Shown here piece after piece: positions 42,159 through 50,856 of a stretch of 64,000 nucleotides of DNA (its first letter is position 1; each line of letters begins with the position of its first letter). The notes under the pieces were generated by a model. That model saw only the letters and a list, made by a program, of their open reading frames with translations, made no database searches and was not told the origin of the DNA. The translations under genes were made by a program, and so were the position numbers. This DNA is from Candidatus Nitrosymbiomonas proteolyticus. GTDB lineage: Bacteria > Armatimonadota > Fimbriimonadia > Fimbriimonadales > Fimbriimonadaceae. Location: positions 62,001 through 126,000 of the forward strand of contig AP021858.1 of assembly GCA_017347465.1 (NCBI GenBank). Direction: 5' to 3'.

Positions 42159-44427
42159 TCGCTTCTGGCTTTGAGGGGCGGAGCACGCGGGGCATGGGCT
42201 CGTCCAAGCGCTTTTCGTCCAACCAGGTCCGAAGTCGATTCGCTAGGTTCGCAACCCCGATCCTTGCCTCCCTCGGGCCAGATCGCAGCTTCGCCGCAAG
42301 CACGACCGTCGGAACCTGAAGGTAGACGGCGCTCCCTTCGATCCGCTCAATTACAAGCGACGAATCATCGTAAAGTCGCACTCCTGCGATCTCTTCCCTT
42401 CGGATTCGGGTTCGCCTAACCGTCCCAATTTCGAGGTAGTCAGGCGTAACGGCGAAACGGCATCGTGACCGCGCCCGCAGTTCCTCGTCGCGCAGTTCCA
42501 GCCGAACGCATGGGCTCCTCCAAAGGAACCTCTTCCGGCGGCCCTTCCCAAACGGCAAGCGACCCTGTTCGTAGGCCTCGACCATCGCTCGGTCGAATCC
42601 GCTTTCGAACTCGCGCTCCTCGGTTCTCATCGGCAGGCGTTGGGCCGTCCGGTGCCAGGATTCGAGATCGAGGACCTTGCCGGTCCGTTCGCGCAGCGTC
42701 GGATTCGTCGTTTGCACGAGCCGCAATCCCGCAGGGGCGTCGTCGAACTCCGAACCACAATCCGAGCACACGAACCCTGGCCCCGAACTGACCTTTCCGA
42801 CCCCGATCCAAGGGAGCTGCTCGATCGGTACGGCTTGGCCCGTGTAATGCCTTGCGAACCCGAAGTAGTCGCGCCGGGCTTCGATCAGAGTGAGCATCCC
42901 CCCGTGCAAGAAGTAGTCGGACCGGCAGCTCTCACAAACCGCATTGCCCGATTCGGGAGATAGGCCAGAAGCCACGCGGAGCCACTCTTCCTCGTACTGC
43001 GAAGCGACCGGCATCCGCTTGGGGCTCGCAATCAGAGTCCAGCGTCCGTCGGGCTCCGAGTCAAACTGGGACTGGCAGGCAAGGCACACCCGAACCCGCA
43101 AGGACCGGCCGCTGAACTCGCGCCATTCGGAATCGGGGCGAGCCGGCTCGCTCGAGGCGTCGGGATGGGGAGAAAGCCACCCGCCAAAAAGGTCGAAATT
43201 CGCCCGACATCTCTCACACCGCGCTTCATCGACCCGAAGCGACCACCGACCCCGCCGAAACGACAGCAGGCCCGAACGGCACAGGGGGCACACCTTGATC
43301 GGCGAATCGTTCTGGAACTCTCTCACCGGGCCCTCGTGGCAAACCGGACAGGAAGCGGGGTCGAACCTCCTCAGGCGAATCTTCGACTCGCGGCAAACCG
43401 GACACGTAAGGCGCGGAAGGGGCGACGCGCGTTCCAGAACCCCGCCGCAGGAGGGGCACTCCCGGCGCGCGAAGCGAAACGTCATCAGCCGGAGCGCTCG
43501 CTCCTCAAAGCTCTCCAGATCCTCGGGGACGGGTTCGGCGACGCCCGTTTGGGCGAGGAGTTCACCGCACTTCTCCGCGCTGTTCGGCCGCTCCTCCGGC
43601 AAAGGCGAGAGCCCAAGTTGCACAGCCCCCCAAAAATGCGCGGCCGAATCGAACGCGACTTTCGGCACCGGCACGGACACGCCCCGCTTGGGCTCGGGGG
43701 GAGCAACGCCGATTCCCAGCCGATAAAGCAGGAAGCAAAGGCCGAATACGTCGGTCGCGGCAGACCGGACGGAGCCAGAAACTCGCTGCTCGGGCGCAAC
43801 GCATGAAGGAGCATATTTCGCTCCCTCCGCCCCAAGCACGTCGCACAGCCATTGAGTTGTTTGACCGAACGAGCACACGATCAAGGTCCCTTCGTCCGTG
43901 ATCCAGACCGTCTCGAAGTCCAGGCCCAAGAGCAGCGCTCCGCTCCGATGAACCGCTCGCAAGGTCTCGAGAAGTTGACTCGCGATCGACCTGAGCTCGT
44001 CCGGGCGGACCAGTTCCCTTTCCGAAACCCATTGCCCTAGCGGCCGTACCCTCCCTGGCCCGTCCCAAACCGTGTAAGCAGTCCCGTTTGCGAAGAACCG
44101 ATCCCGAAGCTGCAGGAGATGCCTCGACGGAGTTCTTCCCAGGTGAAACGCCTCATGAAAGAACGCGCTCCGCAACCGGTGGGCGACTTCGGGTCCCCAC
44201 GCCGAAAGGTCAGCCGTGCCCCACGAGTTGAGCGGCAAATGAGGGGGCGATAGCTCGCCGATCCAACATTCATCGCCCCGTACGTGGTCTTGGGCTCGGA
44301 AAAACTTGACGATTCCCGTGGCGATCGAGGGGGAAGTCCGTTCGTATCTGCCGCTCAGGCCCCAATCGCTCCTGGCTCCGTGAGAGCCCTCGGGCGCGGT
44401 TTCGTTGAAACCTGGGCGAACAAGCAT
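42148..44427 (-). CDS. pseudokinase domain followed by an array of zinc ribbons; role unknown
   Basis: A 759-residue protein. Residues about 30-295 follow the Hanks-type kinase path: a hinge-like LLQLRDRFFANGTAYTVW (104-121), HRSGALLLGLDFETVWI (160-176), the activation-loop start SFG (186-188) and the clear CVAPEQRVSGSVRSAATDVF (209-228). The catalytic residues are gone: HRD is LLG, the Lys and Asn are lost, and DFG is SFG. Residues about 320-560 carry many CxxC pairs (CPSC, CPVC, CPVC, CPLC, CERC, CLAC, CESC, then CSDC), suggesting several zinc ribbons. The last 180 residues are basic and beta-rich. I chose the ATG at 44427, 8 nt after TACAAC. No neighbour explains its job. Confidence 0.8.
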   Translation of the reverse strand: MLVRPGFNETAPEGSHGARSDWGLSGRYERTSPSIATGIVKFFRAQDHVRGDECWIGELSPPHLPLNSWGTADLSAWGPEVAHRLRSAFFHEAFHLGRTPSRHLLQLRDRFFANGTAYTVWDGPGRVRPLGQWVSERELVRPDELRSIASQLLETLRAVHRSGALLLGLDFETVWITDEGTLIVCSFGQTTQWLCDVLGAEGAKYAPSCVAPEQRVSGSVRSAATDVFGLCFLLYRLGIGVAPPEPKRGVSVPVPKVAFDSAAHFWGAVQLGLSPLPEERPNSAEKCGELLAQTGVAEPVPEDLESFEERALRLMTFRFARRECPSCGGVLERASPLPRLTCPVCRESKIRLRRFDPASCPVCHEGPVREFQNDSPIKVCPLCRSGLLSFRRGRWSLRVDEARCERCRANFDLFGGWLSPHPDASSEPARPDSEWREFSGRSLRVRVCLACQSQFDSEPDGRWTLIASPKRMPVASQYEEEWLRVASGLSPESGNAVCESCRSDYFLHGGMLTLIEARRDYFGFARHYTGQAVPIEQLPWIGVGKVSSGPGFVCSDCGSEFDDAPAGLRLVQTTNPTLRERTGKVLDLESWHRTAQRLPMRTEEREFESGFDRAMVEAYEQGRLPFGKGRRKRFLWRSPCVRLELRDEELRARSRCRFAVTPDYLEIGTVRRTRIRREEIAGVRLYDDSSLVIERIEGSAVYLQVPTVVLAAKLRSGPREARIGVANLANRLRTWLDEKRLDEPMPRVLRPSKPEAISQ

Positions 44428-44435
44428 ACGTCCAT

Positions 44436-44441
44436 GTTGTA
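44436..44441 (-). promoter_or_regulatory. -10-like hexamer abutting the pseudokinase gene
   Basis: TACAAC on the minus strand lies 8 nt before the ATG at 44427, with no ribosome-binding site. It supports the shorter start. Confidence 0.4.
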
Positions 44442-44488
44442 CCCTCGCAGCCATGGGCCGCCGGTAAACTCCTCTTGGGTTTGAAACG

Positions 44489-45424
44489 ATGTACAGCCTG
44501 ATTCTCGCCGCTCTGCTCACGCCGATTCAGTACAACTTTCCGGCCCAGAAACCGGTGGTGTTCGAGATGAAGGTCTCGATGCAGGGATACATCCCGGTCT
44601 TGGGTGGAGACGAGGGCACGGCGGAGTTGTTTCTGGGGATCGAAGTCGGCGCCCTGCCCCCCGATTCTGAGGGCCGGCTGCGAGCCTACAACGACCTCGT
44701 CGAAGTGAAGACGGTCTTCAATGGGGCGACCCTTCCTTTCGGACTGGACAGCATCAAGTCGTTCTTCCCGAAGACGACGGTCAGCCACTCGCCGCACGGC
44801 AAGGTTCTCGCCAACGACGCGCCCGACGTTCAGCTTCCCGTGAGGCTCCCCGGACTCGACCCCAAGCGGTTCCCGGAGATCACCTACCTTCCCCTCGAAT
44901 TCCCGGCCGAGGGCGTCGAAATCGGAAAGAGTTGGACGTTCGTGAGGAAGATCGGCCCGGACGACATGGTGTATACGGTCAAGACCCATTCCCTGGACGA
45001 CGCGTCCGCGAAGTTCGGCGTTTCCGTACAGCAGACCTCACTCACCTATGAAGACGAGGCGGGGGAACTCGTCGCAGAAGCCGAGGCAATTCGGAAGGTC
45101 GAAACGACGCTGACCGGCCAAGGCGAAGTTCACTTCGACCGCAAGAAGGGGATGGCGACCCAGGTTCGAGTCGTCACGCAGGCTCAGGGCGACGTAACGG
45201 ACCTCTCCAGCAAGAAGGTTTCCCAGCGCCAACTGACCACCACGCTCGATGTCCGACTCCGAGGCACGGGGCCGTCCATCGAACCGAGCCCGAAGAAATC
45301 GAGCGAAGCAGCCGGGTGGCAATCGTGGCTGCAACGCGCAGCCGACTTCGCCACCAACGTCTCCCGGTCCGTGTCGATGGGTTGGAGCCTCCTCAAGGCG
45401 TTCTTGGGAATTCGCGTATCGTGA
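44489..45424 (+). CDS. exported protein of unknown function
   Basis: A 311-residue protein beginning with a hydrophobic leader (MYSLILAALLTPIQ) that may be a signal peptide. The mature part is beta-rich (VVFEMKVSMQGYIPVLGG, TVSHSPHGKVLAND, KSWTFVRKIG, LTGQGEVHFDRKKGMATQVRV) and ends in an amphipathic helical segment (SWLQRAADFATNVSRSV). The pattern resembles outer-surface proteins that measure up to a cleavable linker, but I cannot assign a family. It is divergent from the pseudokinase gene and lies 63 nt upstream of the PAAR gene. Confidence 0.7.
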   Translation: MYSLILAALLTPIQYNFPAQKPVVFEMKVSMQGYIPVLGGDEGTAELFLGIEVGALPPDSEGRLRAYNDLVEVKTVFNGATLPFGLDSIKSFFPKTTVSHSPHGKVLANDAPDVQLPVRLPGLDPKRFPEITYLPLEFPAEGVEIGKSWTFVRKIGPDDMVYTVKTHSLDDASAKFGVSVQQTSLTYEDEAGELVAEAEAIRKVETTLTGQGEVHFDRKKGMATQVRVVTQAQGDVTDLSSKKVSQRQLTTTLDVRLRGTGPSIEPSPKKSSEAAGWQSWLQRAADFATNVSRSVSMGWSLLKAFLGIRVS

Positions 45425-45487
45425 CCCTAAACGAACGATGAGCGCGTTACAATGGGTGATGGAGCCGGTCGAAGACGGAGATAACCG

Positions 45488-45784
45488 ATGAGCTTTCCCG
45501 CAGCGAGAGTTACCGATATGCATACGTGTCCCATGTCGGACGGCCCCAAGCCTCATGTGGGAGGGCCCATCTTGCCTCCCGGATGTCCCACCGTCCTGAT
45601 CGGCGGCCTTCCCGCTGCGCGGGTGGGTGACCTTGCAACTTGCGTCGGACCTCCCGACACGATCGTCATGGGAAGCAACACGGTCCTCATCGGCGGCCAG
45701 CCCGCTGCGCGAGTCACCAGTACCACGGCCCACGGGGGGCTCGTGATCCCGCCCGGATGCCCCACCGTCCTCATCGGAGGCTAG
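45488..45784 (+). CDS. PAAR-domain spike-tip protein
   Basis: A 98-residue protein that is almost entirely a PAAR motif domain: PAARVTDMHTCPMSDG at the N-terminus, GLPAARVGDLATC in the middle, GQPAARVTSTTAHGG, and three VLIGG strands of which two share the longer PPGCPTVLIGG. PAAR proteins bind a metal at the tip of type VI or extracellular contractile injection spikes and can carry effectors. Here the protein has no effector extension and no VgrG, Hcp or sheath gene nearby. A GGAG site lies 9 nt before the ATG. Confidence 0.92.
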   Translation: MSFPAARVTDMHTCPMSDGPKPHVGGPILPPGCPTVLIGGLPAARVGDLATCVGPPDTIVMGSNTVLIGGQPAARVTSTTAHGGLVIPPGCPTVLIGG

Positions 45785-45843
45785 GCCCTCATACAGCCGA
45801 TATGATGTTTGCCGGGAATCACCCGACAATTAGGTAGCACGCT

Positions 45844-46200
45844 ATGTACCCCGAATTGGAGCCGCCCGAAGCCATCGAGACTTACAAGAAGTCCGTCCAG
45901 AAGCACCTCAAGCGGTGCCCGCTTTGCGACACCCTCAATGCGCTTCAGAACGACGAATGCGTCACGTGCGGATGGAGCGGGCAGTTTATCCGCTCGCAAG
46001 TTCACGTGGTCGACGCGTTTCTCAGGTTGCTCCAGCGGTGCCCTGGCCTAAGCTCACACCTGAACGCCGCAGCGAGAACGCCAAGACCTCGACCTTCGAG
46101 ATTGGCGCTGGTTCCTTCCCGAACCGCTTCCGTTTGGCAGCGGCTTTCTCGGTTGCTGCGGCAGGTTCTTGGCCGAAGAACGACCGATTTTCGCGCCTAA
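45844..46200 (+). CDS. small zinc-ribbon protein of unknown function
   Basis: A 118-residue protein. The first 50 residues contain a four-Cys zinc ribbon (RCPLCDTLNALQNDECVTCGWSG in pieces, i.e. CPLC then CVTC, 14 residues apart). The remainder is basic and Ser/Arg-rich with a helical stretch (SVWQRLSRLLRQVLGRR) that may bind nucleic acid or membrane. I do not recognise the family. It lies between the PAAR gene and dnaB. A TATGAT at about 45800 is a possible -10 for a 36-nt leader, but the ribosome site is weak. Confidence 0.6.
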   Translation: MYPELEPPEAIETYKKSVQKHLKRCPLCDTLNALQNDECVTCGWSGQFIRSQVHVVDAFLRLLQRCPGLSSHLNAAARTPRPRPSRLALVPSRTASVWQRLSRLLRQVLGRRTTDFRA

Positions 46201-46225
46201 GATCGCGCGAGATTTCCCCACCGTC

Positions 46226-46286
46226 TGTGAATAAACGGCCCGCTGCGGACTCGTAGCATGTGGATAAGCCATTTCAGTTTTCCACG
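46226..46286 (+). promoter_or_regulatory. cluster of DnaA boxes upstream of dnaB
   Basis: TGTGGATAA (46259-46267) is the exact complement of the consensus DnaA box TTATCCACA. TGTGAATAA (46226-46234) differs at one position, in the same orientation. TTTTCCACG (46278-46286) is a weaker match in the other orientation. They fall in the 166-nt gap before the dnaB gene, suggesting DnaA control of helicase expression. Confidence 0.6.
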
Positions 46287-46334
46287 GGAAAAGTGTCTGT
46301 CAAAAATAATCTCGTCCAGCGCACAGACTTTCGC

Positions 46335-46340
46335 TATAAT
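46335..46340 (+). promoter_or_regulatory. dnaB -10 element
   Basis: TATAAT lies 26 nt before the dnaB ATG. A small hairpin GGGGT-TGAG-ACCCC (46341-46354) begins right after it, i.e. at the very 5' end of the mRNA. No clear -35 is visible. Confidence 0.55.
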
Positions 46341-46366
46341 GGGGTTGAGACCCCAATCGAGCCGAC

Positions 46367-47734
46367 ATGAAAGCACTGCACGAAGGACCAGCCCCACTTT
46401 ATAGCGTCGAGGCCGAGATGAGCGCTCTCGGGGCAGCGATGTTTGGAGAGCGTCCGGCCGAACTCGTCCTCAAGCTCGTCGACGACGATGACTGGTACTT
46501 CCCCGCTCACCGCGACATCTATATCGCCATGCGGCAGTTGCAGATGGACAACAAGCCGATCGACATGGTCACGGTCAAACAGGAGTTGATCCGCCGGGGC
46601 AAGTTGGAGGCGGTTGGCGGGGAGGACTACCTGATCGCGGTCGCGGAGTTCGTCCCGACGCCCGCCAATGCCGAAACGTATGCTCGACTGGTCAGGGAGG
46701 CGGCCACCCTCCGCAGACTCGAAGCCGCGGGGCACGAGATCGTGAAGGTGGTCCGCGGTCCGGACGAAACGGTCGAGGAAAAGGTCAAGTTAGCCGAACA
46801 AAAGGTGTACCAAGTGGGCATTCGGGAGATGGGTAAGGAGTTCATCCCGATGCCCAACCTCGCTGCCGACGTGATGAACGACCTCGACCTGATCTTGGAG
46901 TCAGGCTCGGAGACTCTCGGCATCACAACGGGATTTTATGACCTCGACGAAATGGTCCAGGGGTTTCATCCGGGCGACTTCGTCATCATCGCCGCGCGGC
47001 CCTCGATGGGAAAGACCGCGCTCGTCCTAAGCATGGCGCTTCACGTCGCGGAACTCGCCGCCGAACAGGGCAAGGGCTCCGTAGCGTTCTTTTCGTTGGA
47101 AATGAGCGGCAAACAGCTTGCCAAGCGGCTCGTTTCTATGCTGAGCCGAATCTCGATGCACAGCATGAGGCGTACCGACCTCAACGATAACACCCTCAAG
47201 CAGCTCGCCGACGCTTGCGAACACCTCTACAGCTTGCCCATCTACGTCGATGAGACCTCCGACACCACGCCGCTCGACGCGCTCGCCAAGTGCCGGAGAC
47301 TCCAGCGCGAACACGGGCTCTCGTTGGTCGTGGTGGACTACCTTCAGCTCATGCGCTATCACCGCAAGACCGAAAACCGGGTTCAAGAAATCAGCGAGAT
47401 CGCCCGCTCGCTCAAGGCGATGGCGAAGGAACTCAAGGTGCCCGTGATCGCCCTAAGCCAACTCAACCGGAGCGTCGAATCGCGCGACAAGAAGATGCCG
47501 CAACTCAGCGACCTGCGGGAGTCCGGCTCGATCGAAGCGGAAGCCGACGTCGTGGGTTTGATCTATCGGGAGCAATACTACAAGGATCGGGAGTCGCCCG
47601 ATGAAGCGCGCCGCGAGGCGGACCACACCGAAGTTGCGAGCATCATCATCGCCAAACACCGAAACGGCCCGACGGGGTTTGTCAAGCTGGGATTCCAAGC
47701 CACCTACGCTCGGTTCGTCAACATCAAGCTGTAG
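46367..47734 (+). CDS. dnaB: replicative DNA helicase DnaB
   Basis: A 455-residue hexameric 5'-3' helicase of the replication fork. The N-terminal domain (residues 10-110, PLYSVEAEMSALGAAM) binds primase. The RecA-like domain holds the Walker A motif ARPSMGKTA (210-218), the Walker B region LVVVDYLQLM, and ALSQLNRSVESRDKKMPQLSDLRESGSIEAEADV near the C-terminus (arginine-finger region, in pieces). The length agrees with the family and there is no intein. It starts a possible operon with purD 38 nt downstream. Confidence 0.97.
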   Translation: MKALHEGPAPLYSVEAEMSALGAAMFGERPAELVLKLVDDDDWYFPAHRDIYIAMRQLQMDNKPIDMVTVKQELIRRGKLEAVGGEDYLIAVAEFVPTPANAETYARLVREAATLRRLEAAGHEIVKVVRGPDETVEEKVKLAEQKVYQVGIREMGKEFIPMPNLAADVMNDLDLILESGSETLGITTGFYDLDEMVQGFHPGDFVIIAARPSMGKTALVLSMALHVAELAAEQGKGSVAFFSLEMSGKQLAKRLVSMLSRISMHSMRRTDLNDNTLKQLADACEHLYSLPIYVDETSDTTPLDALAKCRRLQREHGLSLVVVDYLQLMRYHRKTENRVQEISEIARSLKAMAKELKVPVIALSQLNRSVESRDKKMPQLSDLRESGSIEAEADVVGLIYREQYYKDRESPDEARREADHTEVASIIIAKHRNGPTGFVKLGFQATYARFVNIKL

Positions 47735-47772
47735 GCTCGCGGTACAGTCTCCGGGGTCGGAAAGATTTCAAT

Positions 47773-49014
47773 ATGCGAATACTGATCGTCGGTTCAGGGG
47801 GGCGCGAGCACGCCCTCGCCTGGAAGCTTGCCCAGGAAGCTGAGGTTCATGCGTCCCCCGGCAACCCCGGAATCGCCGAGTGCGCCCAATGCCACCTGGC
47901 TTCGCCTTCGATCCCCGATCTCACGGCCCTTGCAAAGAACCTATCTCCCGACCTCGTCGTCGTCGGACCCGAGGCGCCACTCATCGCTGGGCTGGCCGAC
48001 TCCCTCCGAACGCACGAAATCCCGACCTTCGGGGTCGATGCGGCCGGCGCGCAACTCGAGGGCTCGAAGGCGTTTTCGAAGGAGCTGATGCGGGCGGCGG
48101 GAGTGCCCACGGCACGGTACCTTACGGTGTCCGACGCTGACGAGGCGCGGGAGTTCGCCCGACAGAGTTATCTCGAAGGAAGGCAGCTCGCTGTAAAGGT
48201 GAGCGGGCCTGCCCTCGGTAAGGGGGTTGCCGTCTGCGACAGCCTCGAAATGGCCCTCGAAGAGATCGATCGCGCCCTCGTGCGAGGTGAATTCGGCGAG
48301 GCCGGGCGGAAGCTCGTGCTCGAAGAGCGCCTTTTCGGACGCGAGTTCAGCCTGATGTGCCTTTGCTCAGGCGAGCGTTTTGTCAGCCTCCCGCTCGCTC
48401 AAGACTACAAGCGTGCGTGGGAGGGCGATGCCGGACCGAACACGGGAGGAATGGGGAGCTATTCGCCGGTCGAATGGGTCGACGATGGGCTCGTCCACGA
48501 GACGGAACGCCGGGTGATCGCTCCGCTTCTTACCGGGCTAAGGAATCGCGGAATCGACTACCGCGGAGCCCTCTTTGCAGGGCTGATGGTCGTGGAGGGC
48601 GAGCCGTTCTGCCTGGAGTATAACGTGCGTTTCGGCGACCCGGAAACCCAGAGCGTCATGCCCAGGTTGGGCGACGGATTCGCAGATTCGCTTCTTGGCG
48701 TTGCCCTGGGGCGTCCTCCGCAGCCGATAGCCGTGCGAGATCTCGCTTGCGTTACCGTAATCGTTGCCTCGCGGGGCTATCCCGGCGCGATCGAAAAGGG
48801 CCTCCCCATCGAAGTCGGACCGGTAGCCGACGATGCCCTCCTCTTCCACGCCGGCACCGCCGTCAGCGAGGGGCGCTGGGTGACCGCCGGGGGGAGGGTA
48901 ATGGGGGCCACTGGGCTTGGACCCGACCTCCCCGCCGCACGAAGCGCCGCCTACCGAGCTGCCGAGCAGGTGAGATTCGAGGGCGCCTGGTTCCGCCCCG
49001 ACATCGGCAACTGA
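47773..49014 (+). CDS. purD: phosphoribosylamine-glycine ligase
   Basis: A 413-residue ATP-grasp enzyme for the second step of de novo purine synthesis (phosphoribosylamine plus glycine to GAR). Signature stretches are MRILIVGSGGREHALAWKL at the start, LVVVGPEAPLIAGLAD, AVKVSGPALGKGVAV, EDYKRAWEGDAGPNTGGMGSYSP (in the form QDYKRAWEGDAGPNTGGMG) and EYNVRFGDPETQ. It follows dnaB and precedes purB by 30 nt, so two purine genes are adjacent. Confidence 0.97.
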   Translation: MRILIVGSGGREHALAWKLAQEAEVHASPGNPGIAECAQCHLASPSIPDLTALAKNLSPDLVVVGPEAPLIAGLADSLRTHEIPTFGVDAAGAQLEGSKAFSKELMRAAGVPTARYLTVSDADEAREFARQSYLEGRQLAVKVSGPALGKGVAVCDSLEMALEEIDRALVRGEFGEAGRKLVLEERLFGREFSLMCLCSGERFVSLPLAQDYKRAWEGDAGPNTGGMGSYSPVEWVDDGLVHETERRVIAPLLTGLRNRGIDYRGALFAGLMVVEGEPFCLEYNVRFGDPETQSVMPRLGDGFADSLLGVALGRPPQPIAVRDLACVTVIVASRGYPGAIEKGLPIEVGPVADDALLFHAGTAVSEGRWVTAGGRVMGATGLGPDLPAARSAAYRAAEQVRFEGAWFRPDIGN

Positions 49015-49044
49015 TCGCCGAGCAAGGTACGATCAAGCCCTCCC

Positions 49045-50325
49045 ATGATCGAGCGATACTGCACGCCCGAAATGACCGCGATTTGGTCCCGCGAGTCCAA
49101 GTACAGCCGCTGGCTCGAGGTCGAAATCGCCGTGTGCGAAGCTTGGGCCGAAGAAGGCGTAATCCCCCGCGACGAACTGGACCAGATTCGATCTCATGCT
49201 TCTTTTTCGCTGGCGAGATGTGACGAACTGGAGAAGGAGACCCGGCACGACCTGATGGCTTTCGTGCGAAACGTCAGCGAGAACGTGGGCCAACCCGCTG
49301 CTCGGTGGATTCACTTTGGGATCACGAGCTACGACGTGATCGACTCCGCGCTCGGGATGATGCTCCGGGATTCTTGCGACCTCGTTCAGAACTCCCTCGC
49401 AAACGTTCAAGTTTCGATTTTGAACTTATTCAAGCAACACGGAGGCGTACCCTGCATCGGCCGCACGCACGGTATCCACGCCGAACCGATTACGTTCGGA
49501 CATAAACTACAAGGTTGGAGCAAAGAGTTAGATCGCTCCCGCAATCGGGTCGAAGCGGCGAAGGGCGAAATCGCCGTCGGCAAAGTCTCTGGCGCTGTCG
49601 GGATTCACGCCCATGTCTCTCCGGCGATGGAATTCAGGATTTGCAAAGGTTTGGGGCTCCAACCTGACCCTAACAGCACGCAGATCGTCGCGCGTGACCG
49701 CCATGCGAACCTCCTTTGCGCGTTGGCGGTTCTGGCCGGCAGCGTCGAACGCATCGCCACCGAACTCCGTAACCTTCAACGCACGGAGATCCTCGAGGTC
49801 CAGGAAGAGTTTGCCAAAGGTCAAACGGGTTCGAGCGCGATGCCGCACAAGAGGAATCCGTGGAACTCGGAGACTCTTTGCGGGTTGGCACGAGTGGTTC
49901 GCGGCAACGCCCACGCGATGCTCGAGTCCGTGATGACGTGGCATGAGCGCGACCTTTCCAACAGCTCGCTCGAACGAATTGTACTGCCTGATACGTTTCA
50001 ACTTATTCACTTCATGCTCGTGCGGCTCTCACGAATCCTCGATGGACTGGTGGTTTTGCCTGAGAACATGGACGCCAACCTGAGGAGAATGGGTGATTTG
50101 GTCTTCAGCGAGCACCTGATGGTCGCATTGATTCGCGCAGGTTTATCCCGTGAAGATGCCTATAAGAAGGCACAGCAGCACGCCGCGCGCGCATGGGATG
50201 GCGTGGACTTCCGAACGTCCGTCTGGGAAGACTCGGAAATCCGCGATCGAATCGGAGACGAGGAACTGAAACTCGTGTTCGACCTCGCGCATCACCTTCG
50301 ACACGCTCCCCAGAACATCGGATGA
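49045..50325 (+). CDS. purB: adenylosuccinate lyase
   Basis: A 426-residue lyase acting twice in purine synthesis (SAICAR to AICAR and adenylosuccinate to AMP). It begins with MIERYCTPEMTAIWS, typical of the short bacterial/archaeal type. It contains WIHFGITSYDVIDSA, CIGRTHGIHAEPITFGHKL, and the fumarase/aspartase signature loop GSSAMPHKRNPWNSE with the catalytic Ser. TACGAT lies 11 nt before the ATG. With purD it forms a purine pair. Confidence 0.97.
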   Translation: MIERYCTPEMTAIWSRESKYSRWLEVEIAVCEAWAEEGVIPRDELDQIRSHASFSLARCDELEKETRHDLMAFVRNVSENVGQPAARWIHFGITSYDVIDSALGMMLRDSCDLVQNSLANVQVSILNLFKQHGGVPCIGRTHGIHAEPITFGHKLQGWSKELDRSRNRVEAAKGEIAVGKVSGAVGIHAHVSPAMEFRICKGLGLQPDPNSTQIVARDRHANLLCALAVLAGSVERIATELRNLQRTEILEVQEEFAKGQTGSSAMPHKRNPWNSETLCGLARVVRGNAHAMLESVMTWHERDLSNSSLERIVLPDTFQLIHFMLVRLSRILDGLVVLPENMDANLRRMGDLVFSEHLMVALIRAGLSREDAYKKAQQHAARAWDGVDFRTSVWEDSEIRDRIGDEELKLVFDLAHHLRHAPQNIG

Positions 50326-50378
50326 GAAACGCCGGTGCGAGTTCGGTCCTTCGAACCCGACAAAACGCGAAAGGGACA

Positions 50379-50690
50379 ATGCGCGTCAGAAAGGTTGTGA
50401 GAACGTCGATCTTGGCGCTGATTTGCCTTCTGTCGGCTTGGAGTGGGGCGCAAACGCCCCCAACGGCTTCGCCGCAGCCTATTCGTCTGCAGGTGCGTCA
50501 CGCCGACCCTTGGGTCATCAAGCTGATGCTCGAAGGCGGCAGCGTGGTTTCGCCGGAGATGAGCACGCTTTTCGGGTTCTTGGGAGCGCCGCCGAACACC
50601 GGCAATGCGGTCAACCGCCTCTTCCAGAATGGGACCCTGATCGTCAATCCGACCGACAACAGCATCTGGTTCTTCCCCGATAGGCCGTAG
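50379..50690 (+). CDS. small exported protein of unknown function
   Basis: A 103-residue protein with a clear signal peptide (VRTSILALICLLSAWSGAQ). The mature part reads IRLQVRHADPWVIKLMLEGG and ends with GTLIVNPTDNSIWFFPDR. The RHADPW..IKLMLEG and IVNPTDNSI phrases recall the short beta-alpha modules at the N-terminus of secretins, which may mean it is a stand-alone relative, but this is weak. An AAAGGGA Shine-Dalgarno site precedes the ATG. It lies 53 nt after purB. Confidence 0.65.
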   Translation: MRVRKVVRTSILALICLLSAWSGAQTPPTASPQPIRLQVRHADPWVIKLMLEGGSVVSPEMSTLFGFLGAPPNTGNAVNRLFQNGTLIVNPTDNSIWFFPDRP

Positions 50691-50856
50691 TCGCCCCGCC
50701 CTTGGCCCCCAAGAAAGGCGCCCTTAGGCATATTTGACAGCTTTTCGCCGCGCTGCCCACCCGCCCACGCCGAAAGCAGGGAAGTTTGACAAAGTCCAGG
50801 AACCCAAGGGCGATTCGAGTTGTTGGATAGACCGGCAGGTACACTCCGCCCAATTC

